DNA of 13,731 nt from an uncultured Mucispirillum sp. (lineage in GTDB: Bacteria; Chrysiogenota; Deferribacteres; Deferribacterales; Mucispirillaceae). The notes beneath the pieces are model-generated. The model saw only the letters and a list, made by a program, of their open reading frames with translations, made no database searches and had not been told where the DNA came from. A program made the translations under genes and the position numbers. Location of the stretch: positions 1-13,731 of the forward strand of contig CAMWVK010000010.1 in assembly GCA_947177675.1 (NCBI GenBank), read 5' to 3'. Of the stretch, positions 7,603 to 13,731 are shown one piece after another. How positions within the stretch are numbered: position 1 is the stretch's first letter; every line of letters starts with the position of its first letter.

Positions 7603-8682
7603 ATGAAAGAGATTGAAAAGATAATAAGTGAAATAAAAGGTGCAGATTCTTATGCAATAGAACAGGCACAAATCAGACAGGATAATCTTTTAAAACCAAA
7701 AGGAAGTCTGGGAACACTTGAAAAAATAAGTGTAAAACTTGCAGGCATTACTGGTAAAATTAATAACAGTGCAGATAAAAGAATTCTTTTTCTTTTTGGT
7801 GCAGATAATGGCATTTATGAAGAAGGTGTTGCCGCAACTCCACAGCATTTTACAAAAACATTAATTTTAAGCTATGCTGATAATGTGGGAACAGGTATTA
7901 ATACTATCACAAAAAGCTGTAATACAGATTTAAAGCTTATAGATATGGGTATTAAAGGGGGAGTTAATCATAAAAATATAGATAATAGAAACTTAATGAT
8001 TAATGGCACAAATAACTTTATGAAAGAAAAAGCAATACCTCATGATATTGTCATAAAAGCAGTGCATACTGGCATAGAGTATGCAAAATATGCTTATGAT
8101 AATGGTTATAATATTATGGGCAGCGGAGAAATCGGTATGGCAAATACTACAACTGCTGCAATATGTATTATGTCATTTATAAAAAGCGATGATAAAAATC
8201 TTATAGGCAGAGGTGCAGGGCTTAAAGATGAGCAGCTTGAAATAAAACAAAATATAATAATGCAGGCATTAAATAAATATGATTTATTCCACCTTGAGCC
8301 TTTTGAAGTGCTAACTTGCGTGGGCGGTCTTGATATTGCAGCTATGACAGGTTTATTTCTTGGTGCTGCATATTACAGACTTCCAGTTGTTATAGACGGT
8401 CTTATTTCTGCTGCTGCTGCATTAACAGCATATAATATCAATAAAAAAACAGCTGATTTTATGTTTACTTCTCATTTATCAGAAGAACCTGCATACTTAA
8501 AAGCAGTGCAGGCATTAGGTTTAGAGCCTGTGCTTAATCTACATATGCGTCTTGGTGAAGGCAGCGGCTGCCCAATAGTTATGCAGATTATACAAAACGC
8601 ATGTGATATAATGAATAATATGCAGACTTTTCAAGATATTAATTTAGAAGAAGAATACAGAAAAGATATAAAAATGAGCTGA
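7603..8682 (+). CDS. cobT: nicotinate-nucleotide--dimethylbenzimidazole phosphoribosyltransferase
   Basis: CobT transfers phosphoribose from nicotinate mononucleotide to 5,6-dimethylbenzimidazole, or another base, to form the alpha-riboside phosphate that becomes the lower ligand. The 359-residue protein includes LLKPKGSLGTLE (29-40), LFGADNGIYEEGVAATPQ, GSGEIGMANTT with Glu176, and LHMRLGEGSGCP with Glu319, which corresponds to the catalytic Glu of Salmonella CobT (Glu317). It is full length. A short AGGT at 7594-7597 precedes the ATG, three bases after cbiC. It is the last gene of the operon and is followed by a hairpin likely to end transcription. Which benzimidazole or purine base it activates cannot be read from the sequence. 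Confidence 0.96.
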   Translation: MKEIEKIISEIKGADSYAIEQAQIRQDNLLKPKGSLGTLEKISVKLAGITGKINNSADKRILFLFGADNGIYEEGVAATPQHFTKTLILSYADNVGTGINTITKSCNTDLKLIDMGIKGGVNHKNIDNRNLMINGTNNFMKEKAIPHDIVIKAVHTGIEYAKYAYDNGYNIMGSGEIGMANTTTAAICIMSFIKSDDKNLIGRGAGLKDEQLEIKQNIIMQALNKYDLFHLEPFEVLTCVGGLDIAAMTGLFLGAAYYRLPVVIDGLISAAAALTAYNINKKTADFMFTSHLSEEPAYLKAVQALGLEPVLNLHMRLGEGSGCPIVMQIIQNACDIMNNMQTFQDINLEEEYRKDIKMS

Positions 8683-8701
8683 TAATATTATAATATAATA
8701 A

Positions 8702-8731
8702 ATGGATAGATTGTAATGTGTATCTGTCCAT
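8702..8731 (+). terminator. probable intrinsic terminator after the cobalamin operon
   Basis: ATGGATAGAT (8702-8711) pairs with ATCTGTCCAT (8722-8731) in a ten-base-pair stem with one G-U pair and a ten-base loop. A T-rich tract (TTCTCTTTATTTT) follows. The hairpin lies 19 bases after the cobT stop and is the clearest inverted repeat in the window. The stem is fairly AT-rich and the T tract is interrupted, so efficiency may be partial. Confidence 0.6.
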
Positions 8732-8737
8732 ATTCTC

Positions 8738-8766
8738 TTTATTTTATAGATGTATTAAATTATATT
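8738..8766 (+). promoter_or_regulatory. weak candidate promoter for thiGH
   Basis: TTTATT (8738-8743) and TATATT (8761-8766) are separated by 17 bases, placing a start about 20 bases before thiG. The -35 match is poor (3 of 6) and the -10 fair (5 of 6) in AT-rich sequence, so this is tentative. The leader is too short for a TPP riboswitch, and none of its conserved sequences are seen. Confidence 0.25.
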
Positions 8767-8793
8767 GATTAATTATGTTTTATTGAGGAAATT

Positions 8794-9570
8794 ATGAGTA
8801 ATTTAAAAATAGCTGGAAGACAGTTTAAAAGCAGGCTTATGATAGGAACTGGCAAATTCCAGTCATCATCTATTATGGAACAGGCATTAAATGTATCTGG
8901 AGCAGAAATTGTAACTGTTGCATTAAGGCGTGTTGATATTAATGATAACAATGATGATATATTAAATCATATTGATAGAAATAAATATCTGCTGTTACCA
9001 AATACTTCTGGTGCTTCTAATGCAGAAGAAGCTGTGCGTCTTGCCCGCCTTGCCTATATGGCAGGATGTGAACCATGGGTCAAGTTAGAAGTTACACCAG
9101 ACCCATATCATTTACTGCCAGATCCGATAGAAACTTTAAAAGCTGCAGAAATACTTGTAAAGGATGGATTTAATGTAATGCCTTATATTAATGCAGACCC
9201 AGTATTAGCAAAACATTTAGAAGAAGCAGGATGTGTTACAGTTATGCCACTTGCTGCCCCTATTGGCACAAATAAGGGAATGAAAACAGTAGAGATGATA
9301 AAAATAATTATAGAAAATTCATCTATTCCTGTTGTAGTAGATGCAGGACTTGGACTTCCAAGCCATGCGGCACAAGCTATAGAATTAGGTGCTGATGCTG
9401 TGCTTGTAAATACTGCAATTGCTGCAGCTGCCAACCCTGTTAAAATGGCAGAAGCTTTTAAATATGCAGTGCAGGCAGCCTCTATTGCTGTTGATGCAGG
9501 TCCTGCCCCAGTTTCTAATTATGCAAGCCCATCAAGTCCAGTTAAAGGATTATTAAAGGATATATTATAA
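8794..9570 (+). CDS. thiG: thiazole synthase ThiG
   Basis: ThiG builds the thiazole phosphate of thiamin from deoxyxylulose 5-phosphate, dehydroglycine and the thiocarboxylate of the carrier ThiS. The 258-residue TIM-barrel protein shows the N-terminal [19 protein letters not shown] (43-49), the conserved EPWVKLEV (93-100) with Schiff-base Lys97, and the C-terminal phosphate-binding runs [31 protein letters not shown] strong GAGGAA at 8785-8790 precedes the ATG. Its stop and the thiH start share one base (TAATG), so the two are translationally coupled. ThiH supplies the dehydroglycine. No thiS or thiF is adjacent, so the sulfur carrier must be encoded elsewhere. Confidence 0.97.
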   Translation: MSNLKIAGRQFKSRLMIGTGKFQSSSIMEQALNVSGAEIVTVALRRVDINDNNDDILNHIDRNKYLLLPNTSGASNAEEAVRLARLAYMAGCEPWVKLEVTPDPYHLLPDPIETLKAAEILVKDGFNVMPYINADPVLAKHLEEAGCVTVMPLAAPIGTNKGMKTVEMIKIIIENSSIPVVVDAGLGLPSHAAQAIELGADAVLVNTAIAAAANPVKMAEAFKYAVQAASIAVDAGPAPVSNYASPSSPVKGLLKDIL

Positions 9571-10697
9571 TGAGTTTTTATGAAATAATTAAAAAATACC
9601 CTTACAATTATGTAAGAGATTTAATATATAATGCTGATGAAAATTATATAAAAAACGCTCTTTATAAAGAAAAGCTTACAGAAATAGATTTAGCATATCT
9701 TTTAAGTCCAAAAGCAGAAATTTATTTGGAAGAAATGGCAGAAATTTCCCACAATATTACTTTACAGCGTTTTGGCAAAACTATTAGAATATATGCACCA
9801 ATATATCTTTCAAACTACTGTGCAAACAGCTGTATATACTGTGGTTTCAACCGTAAAAACACTATTCCCCGTGTTGCATTATCGCTGGATGATATAAAAA
9901 AAGAAGCTGAAATAGTTGCATCAAACGGTATAAAAACAGTTATCCTTGTAACTGGGGACAATATGAAAAAATTTTCTTTTGATATGCTATTACAGTCTGT
10001 AAAACTGTGTGCAGAATATTTCTCTCTTATATCAATAGAAGTTCCTTCTCTTACTTTTGAGCAGTATCAAGAACTGCATAATGCGGGAGCAGACGGACTT
10101 ACAATGTTTCAAGAAACTTATATTGAGAGCTTATATCCGTCATTTCACCCAGCTGGACCAAAAGCAGATTATTTATACAGGTTAGATACTCCTGAAAGAG
10201 CCGCTCAGGCTGGTATGCGTTTTATAGGGCTTGGTGCTTTGCTTGGCTTAACAGATTACAGAATAGATGCTTTTTATATGTGCCTGCATGCAAAATATTT
10301 ATCAAAAAAATACTGGCGAAGCCTTATTTCTTCATCTTTTCCACGAATAAGACATGCTGCTGGGGGATATAAGCCAGAATATGATGTAACTGATAAAAAT
10401 TTATTACAGCTTATTTTTGCTTATAGAATGTTTCTCCATGATGCAGGAATTAATATCTCTACAAGAGAGCCTGCTCCATTAAGGGATAAACTTATATATC
10501 TTGGAGCAACAATTATGAGTGCAGGTTCTAAAACAGAGCCAGGTGGATACAGTGCTGCTTGTGAAAATGCTGCACAGTTTTATATAGAGGATAACAGGTC
10601 TGTTGCAGAATTCTGCAGTTCCATAAAAAGACTTGGCTTTGACCCAGTATTAAAAGACTGGGATAATTCTATACAAGGCATAGATTTTGCTAAATAA
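9570..10697 (+). CDS. thiH: 2-iminoacetate synthase ThiH (radical SAM tyrosine lyase)
   Basis: ThiH cleaves tyrosine to p-cresol and dehydroglycine (2-iminoacetate) for the thiazole ring, using a [4Fe-4S] cluster and S-adenosylmethionine, so it suits anaerobic growth. The 375-residue product contains the radical SAM motif CANSCIYC with Cys84, Cys88 and Cys91, preceded by IYAPIYLSNY and followed by GFNRKN. The later segments MFQETY, HPAGPKADYLYRLDTPERAAQAGMR and SAGSKTEPGGY are characteristic. Its length favours ThiH over HydG, which is roughly 90 residues longer, and the coupling to thiG supports this. It starts one base inside the thiG stop. Fifty-three bases separate it from the next gene. 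Confidence 0.96.
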   Translation: MSFYEIIKKYPYNYVRDLIYNADENYIKNALYKEKLTEIDLAYLLSPKAEIYLEEMAEISHNITLQRFGKTIRIYAPIYLSNYCANSCIYCGFNRKNTIPRVALSLDDIKKEAEIVASNGIKTVILVTGDNMKKFSFDMLLQSVKLCAEYFSLISIEVPSLTFEQYQELHNAGADGLTMFQETYIESLYPSFHPAGPKADYLYRLDTPERAAQAGMRFIGLGALLGLTDYRIDAFYMCLHAKYLSKKYWRSLISSSFPRIRHAAGGYKPEYDVTDKNLLQLIFAYRMFLHDAGINISTREPAPLRDKLIYLGATIMSAGSKTEPGGYSAACENAAQFYIEDNRSVAEFCSSIKRLGFDPVLKDWDNSIQGIDFAK

Positions 10698-10707
10698 AAA
10701 ATAATAG

Positions 10708-10735
10708 TTGATTTATATTAACTTTACTATATACA
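10708..10735 (+). promoter_or_regulatory. candidate promoter upstream of the ankyrin gene
   Basis: TTGATT (10708-10713) and TATACA (10730-10735) are 16 bases apart, with TACAAT at 10732-10737 as an alternative -10 at 18 bases. The same stretch can form a small hairpin: AGTTGAT (10706-10712) with ATTAACT (10717-10723), one G-U pair and a four-base loop, followed by TTACTATA. It might instead be a weak terminator for thiH. Either reading is tentative. Confidence 0.35.
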
Positions 10736-10750
10736 ATACACTGGTAGATT

Positions 10751-11746
10751 ATGAAAAAGTTTTTATTTTTATTATTCTTTTTAGGGCTTTTAGCTGGCGG
10801 TGGTGCTTATTTATATTTTACTGATTTTAATCTTGTAAAAAAATATATTACACCACGCATTCCAGAAACAGTAATGGAAAAAATGCCTGAAAAGGTGAAA
10901 AAGTATATTACAGTAGAAAATAATGTGTCAAAAGCTCTTGATGAACTGGGTTCGCCTCTTGATGTGCCTGTTACTAAGTTTGATTCTCAGTATGTATCAA
11001 ATGATAATCCTATTTTTGAGGCTTTTAGAAAAGGCACAAAAGAAGATATTTTAAAAGCAATAGAGTCTACTGATAATATTGATATTTTTGATGTTACTGG
11101 CAGAACACCTCTTATGTATTCAGCTTTTAGAGATGATACAAGTATTGCAGAAGTAATACTTAACAAAGGGGCAGACATTAACTTTAAAGACAGGTGGGGA
11201 CATACTGCTTTAATGTATGCTGCTAAATACGGCAATGCAAATATGGTAAACTATTTTCTTTCAAAAGGTGCAGATGTTAATGTAATAGGCACTGACGGAG
11301 AAACACCTGTTTCTGCTGCTGCATTTGACGGAAATATTGATGTGCTTACAAAGTTTTTAGATTATGGAGCAGATATAAATATACAAGATGATTATGGTAA
11401 TACTCCACTTATGAAAGCAGCAATTAATGGCAACCAGAAGGCTCTTAGTATGCTTATAGATTATGGTGCAAATTTAGACAGCCAGAATAAAGATGGCTTA
11501 ACGGCATTAATGCTTGCTTCAGAAAGCGGCAGATATAATACTGCTAAACTGCTTTTAGATAGCGGGGCTGATACTGCTGTTAAAGATAAGAGTGGAGAAA
11601 ATGTTTTAGACCATGCAAGAAAATTTGGACATGACCATATAGTTGCACTGCTTCGTCAGTATATGGTAGTAGATGAGCCAAAAAATAACAATGATGATAC
11701 AATAAATATTAATTTAAATAATAATTCAAATATTATAATGCATTAA
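10751..11746 (+). CDS. membrane-anchored or exported ankyrin-repeat protein, function unknown
   Basis: The 331-residue protein begins with MKKF and a hydrophobic run (4-23), a signal peptide or N-terminal membrane anchor, so the rest is probably outside the cytoplasm. A Lys/Glu-rich linker (about 29-85) contains two similar short pieces, KKYITPRIPE and KKYITVENNV. About six ankyrin repeats of 33 residues follow: roughly 116-148, 149-181, 182-214, 215-247, 248-280 and a shorter last one at 281-305, with a degenerate one before them (about 86-115). Repeat hallmarks such as G-TPLM-AA and LL--GAD-N are clear. The tail (311-331) is Asn-rich. Ankyrin repeats bind proteins; the partner is unknown. 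No enzymatic domain is seen. The ribosome binding site is weak, and ilvA follows after 21 bases. Confidence 0.85.
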   Translation: MKKFLFLLFFLGLLAGGGAYLYFTDFNLVKKYITPRIPETVMEKMPEKVKKYITVENNVSKALDELGSPLDVPVTKFDSQYVSNDNPIFEAFRKGTKEDILKAIESTDNIDIFDVTGRTPLMYSAFRDDTSIAEVILNKGADINFKDRWGHTALMYAAKYGNANMVNYFLSKGADVNVIGTDGETPVSAAAFDGNIDVLTKFLDYGADINIQDDYGNTPLMKAAINGNQKALSMLIDYGANLDSQNKDGLTALMLASESGRYNTAKLLLDSGADTAVKDKSGENVLDHARKFGHDHIVALLRQYMVVDEPKNNNDDTININLNNNSNIIMH

Positions 11747-11767
11747 AAGTGAGAAAAGGTATAGTAT

Positions 11768-12976
11768 ATGGTTAACAATATTAAAAAAGATATTGAAGCA
11801 GCTTATGAAGCTGTTTCTCCTTACATAAAAAATATTCCGCTTTATCATTCTGCATCATTTTCAGAAAACTATAGAGCAGATATATATTTTAAACTTGAAA
11901 ATCTGCAGCGAACAGGTTCATTTAAAGTGCGTGGTGCATTAAATGCAATACTTAAAAATAAAGAGAAATGTGTAAATGGTGTTATTACTGCCAGTGCAGG
12001 AAACCATGCACAAGGTGTAGCATTCAGTGCAAAATTAATAGGTGTAAAAGCAGTAATAGTTATGCCTGTGCATACTCCACTTGTTAAAATAAATAATACA
12101 AAATCTTACGGTGCTGAAGTTGTGCTGCATGGTGAAACTTATGATGATGCAGCTACTATGGCAGAAATACTTGCAGAAGAAAAAGGGCTTTATTTAATAC
12201 ACCCTTTTAATAATATTGATGTTATTGCCGGGCAGGGCACTATTGCAGTAGACCTTTTAAAAGAAATACAGGATGCTGATAATGTGATTATACCAGTTGG
12301 CGGCGGTGGTCTTGCTTCTGGCATTGCTGCATATTTAAAAGAAAGCGGAAGTTCTGCAAAAATAATAGGAGTTCAGTCTGAAGCAGTTAGTGGTATGACA
12401 GCATCTCTCCGTAAAAGAAGAATTGTTAGAGTTACTGGCTCATCAATTATTGCAGAAGGTATTTCTGTAAAAACACCTGGCAATATTACTTATGAAATGT
12501 GCTCTAAATATCTTGATGATATTGTTACAGTATCAGAAAATATGATTGCAGCATCAATTTTAGAATATATGGAAAAAGCAAAACTTGTAGTAGAAGGTGC
12601 TGGTGCTGCTCCACTTGCTGCAATGATGTCTAGAAGTATTGATTATAAAAATAAAAAAAACATATTAATAGTTTCCGGTGGTAATATTGATATAAATATG
12701 ATTTCAAGGATTATCAGCAAAGGTATGTCTACATCAGGCAGATTTTTGGAAATAACACTTAATCTTAAAGATATTCCCGGCTCACTTGCTCATATTACCA
12801 CATTTTTAGCTGGCGTTGGTGCAAATATATTAGATATACGCCATGATAGATTTGGTGCTGGACTTCCAATAGGATTTTCAAGGGTAAATTTAGAACTTGA
12901 AACAAAGAGTATGGAGCATATAGAGCAAATTGTAATTGCTTTGAAAAAAGCTGGTTTTGATGTTACTGTATGCTGA
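11768..12976 (+). CDS. ilvA: threonine dehydratase (threonine ammonia-lyase), single ACT domain form
   Basis: This PLP enzyme deaminates L-threonine to 2-oxobutanoate, the entry to isoleucine synthesis or to threonine catabolism. The 402-residue protein has the PLP lysine Lys53 in TGSFKVRGA, the substrate loop SAGNHAQG (76-83), the phosphate-binding GGGGLASG (178-185) and Ser303 in VSGGNID. A single C-terminal ACT domain (about 328-402, LKDIPGSLAHITTFLAGVGANILDIRHDR) follows. It is shorter than the classical E. coli IlvA, which carries two ACT-like domains, and longer than catabolic TdcB, which has none, so its allosteric effector is uncertain. AAAAGG at 11754-11759 is the ribosome binding site. 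It is probably co-transcribed with the ankyrin gene upstream and the CheX gene 25 bases downstream, though no functional link is obvious. Confidence 0.93.
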   Translation: MVNNIKKDIEAAYEAVSPYIKNIPLYHSASFSENYRADIYFKLENLQRTGSFKVRGALNAILKNKEKCVNGVITASAGNHAQGVAFSAKLIGVKAVIVMPVHTPLVKINNTKSYGAEVVLHGETYDDAATMAEILAEEKGLYLIHPFNNIDVIAGQGTIAVDLLKEIQDADNVIIPVGGGGLASGIAAYLKESGSSAKIIGVQSEAVSGMTASLRKRRIVRVTGSSIIAEGISVKTPGNITYEMCSKYLDDIVTVSENMIAASILEYMEKAKLVVEGAGAAPLAAMMSRSIDYKNKKNILIVSGGNIDINMISRIISKGMSTSGRFLEITLNLKDIPGSLAHITTFLAGVGANILDIRHDRFGAGLPIGFSRVNLELETKSMEHIEQIVIALKKAGFDVTVC

Positions 12977-13001
12977 GTATATATAGAGAAGGAGTTCTTG
13001 T

Positions 13002-13463
13002 ATGAAGGCAGAATACCTTAACTGTGTAATGGCTGGTATATTAGATGTGATAGACCAGTGCTTTCATGTAGAATGTAAAAAAGGCAAGCCTTATGTATAT
13101 CATTATGATATAAATTTAAATCATCTTTCTGCTGTTATCAGAATGGCTGGCGATAAAAAAGGAGCATTTGTTATTGCTCTTAGTGAAGATGATGCAAAAA
13201 AAATGGCAAGTGCATTAATTATGGAAGATAAACAGTTTCTTGATAAAGATGTTATGGATGCTATTGGTGAAATTATCAATATGATTTCAGGAAGTGCAAA
13301 AGGAAAACTTACAGAGCTTGGCTTTACTTTTAAACTAAGCACTCCTGTATTTATATTAGGAAAAGGAACAAGACTTTTTAAAGAAGCAGAATATGCTCCA
13401 TATATATGTGTCCCATTTTCAACAGAAATTGGAGACTTTACAATACAAGTTTCATTAAGATAA
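13002..13463 (+). CDS. cheX: CheX-like chemotaxis phosphatase (CheC/CheX/FliY family)
   Basis: CheX proteins dephosphorylate the chemotaxis response regulator CheY-P, ending the motor signal. The 153-residue product fits the CheX length. It carries the helix DVMDAIGEIINMISGSAKGKL (83-103), which contains the family ExxN phosphatase motif (Glu90 and Asn93), once, as in CheX rather than CheC with two. The N-terminal start and the C-terminal beta segment (CVPFSTEIGDFTIQV) also agree with the family. AGAAGGAG at 12987-12994 is one of the best ribosome binding sites in the window. No other chemotaxis gene is adjacent, so its partner CheY lies elsewhere; action on another receiver-domain protein is also possible. 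The gene follows ilvA after 25 bases. Confidence 0.85.
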   Translation: MKAEYLNCVMAGILDVIDQCFHVECKKGKPYVYHYDINLNHLSAVIRMAGDKKGAFVIALSEDDAKKMASALIMEDKQFLDKDVMDAIGEIINMISGSAKGKLTELGFTFKLSTPVFILGKGTRLFKEAEYAPYICVPFSTEIGDFTIQVSLR

Positions 13464-13470
13464 TATTATG

Positions 13471-13497
13471 AAAAAACAGTATCATCTAATGTTTTTT
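13471..13497 (+). terminator. candidate terminator directly after cheX
   Basis: AAAAAACA (13471-13478) and TGTTTTTT (13490-13497) form a perfect eight-base-pair inverted repeat with an eleven-base loop, starting eight bases after the cheX stop. The stem is nearly all A-T, so the hairpin is weak, but the terminal T run and position fit an intrinsic terminator in an AT-rich genome. Confidence 0.4.
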
Positions 13498-13626
13498 ATG
13501 TTCTGCTTTGCTGAACTTACTCAAAAATTTTAAAATAAGCTGCATTAATAAATTTACTTTCCTGTAATTAAGTAAGTCCATCTAGAATAAATAAAGATAT
13601 TTTGATTATAGATTATTTGCTATGCT

Positions 13627-13659
13627 CATAACAGATAAGTGCTGTATGGAATATTTTTT
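13627..13659 (+). terminator. second weak terminator-like hairpin
   Basis: CATAACAG (13627-13634) pairs with CTGTATG (13642-13648) in a seven-base-pair stem with one bulged A and a seven-base loop. A run of six T at 13654-13659 follows five bases later. It could back up termination after cheX or end an unseen small transcript. Confidence 0.3.
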
Positions 13660-13731
13660 AGTATATGCCCCTGTAAAATAGATTTTATAAATAATATTAA
13701 ATGATGACAACTATTTTTTTTAAAAAAAAAA

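Larger units (their letters stand above)
13464..13731. other. noncoding AT-rich tail of the window
   Basis: These 268 bases contain no convincing gene. A 20-codon frame from the ATG at 13468 to a TAA at 13531-13533 has no good ribosome binding site and overlaps a hairpin, so it is not called. Two weak terminator-like hairpins are listed separately. I saw no tRNA- or rRNA-like sequence. The sequence ends in eight T followed by ten A, right at the window edge. Confidence 0.5.

Noticed and set aside
13468..13533. 20-codon frame after cheX starting MKKQYHLMFF
   Set aside because: Very short, no good ribosome binding site, and it overlaps the A-run/T-run hairpin that is better explained as a terminator.
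1..13731. CRISPR arrays, insertion sequences, integrases, tRNA or rRNA genes
   Set aside because: No regularly spaced repeats, transposase or integrase motifs, long terminal inverted repeats or structural RNA sequences were seen anywhere in the window.

Overview
This window comes from an AT-rich bacterium (roughly 30% GC by eye). All recognisable genes lie on the + strand. The gene content suggests a motile anaerobe or facultative anaerobe: it has the oxygen-sensitive ThiH tyrosine lyase rather than ThiO, the cobalamin methylmutase CbiC, and a CheX-type chemotaxis phosphatase. A Deferribacterota-type gut anaerobe such as Mucispirillum is a possible source, but that is a guess from style and gene mix, not a demonstrated match.

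Region 1 (about 166-2177) is a compact type II restriction-modification pair that overlaps by four bases. It consists of a DNA cytosine-5 methyltransferase closely resembling M.HaeIII, including the target-recognition region as recalled, and an endonuclease of the HaeIII family. The predicted target is GGCC, and only one GGCC was found by eye in the whole window. Glutamine codon use in this pair differs from the genes that follow, which suggests horizontal acquisition.

Region 2 (2300-8682) is a tight seven-gene cobalamin operon in the order cobC-like, cbiB, cobD, cbiP, cobA/btuR, cbiC, cobT. Gaps range from an 8-base overlap to 25 bases. The operon covers the late steps: one corrin-ring step (CbiC), amidation, adenosylation, aminopropanol arm synthesis and attachment, lower-ligand activation and dephosphorylation. 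CobU and CobS and the other ring-building enzymes are absent from this window. No cobalamin riboswitch is visible upstream, but a 14-base-period tandem repeat is. A probable intrinsic terminator follows cobT.

Region 3 (8794-10697) is thiG-thiH, the thiazole branch of thiamin synthesis, without thiS or thiF and without a visible TPP riboswitch.

Region 4 (10751-13463) is a closely spaced group: a membrane-anchored or exported ankyrin-repeat protein, a short-form threonine dehydratase with one C-terminal ACT domain, and a CheX-like protein. The last 268 bases contain no convincing gene, only two weak terminator-like hairpins and a T8A10 run at the very edge.

I found no convincing previously undescribed system. 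The most noteworthy points are the apparently intact HaeIII-type module with its local GGCC scarcity, the tandem repeat in front of the cobalamin operon, and the exported ankyrin protein of unknown role.
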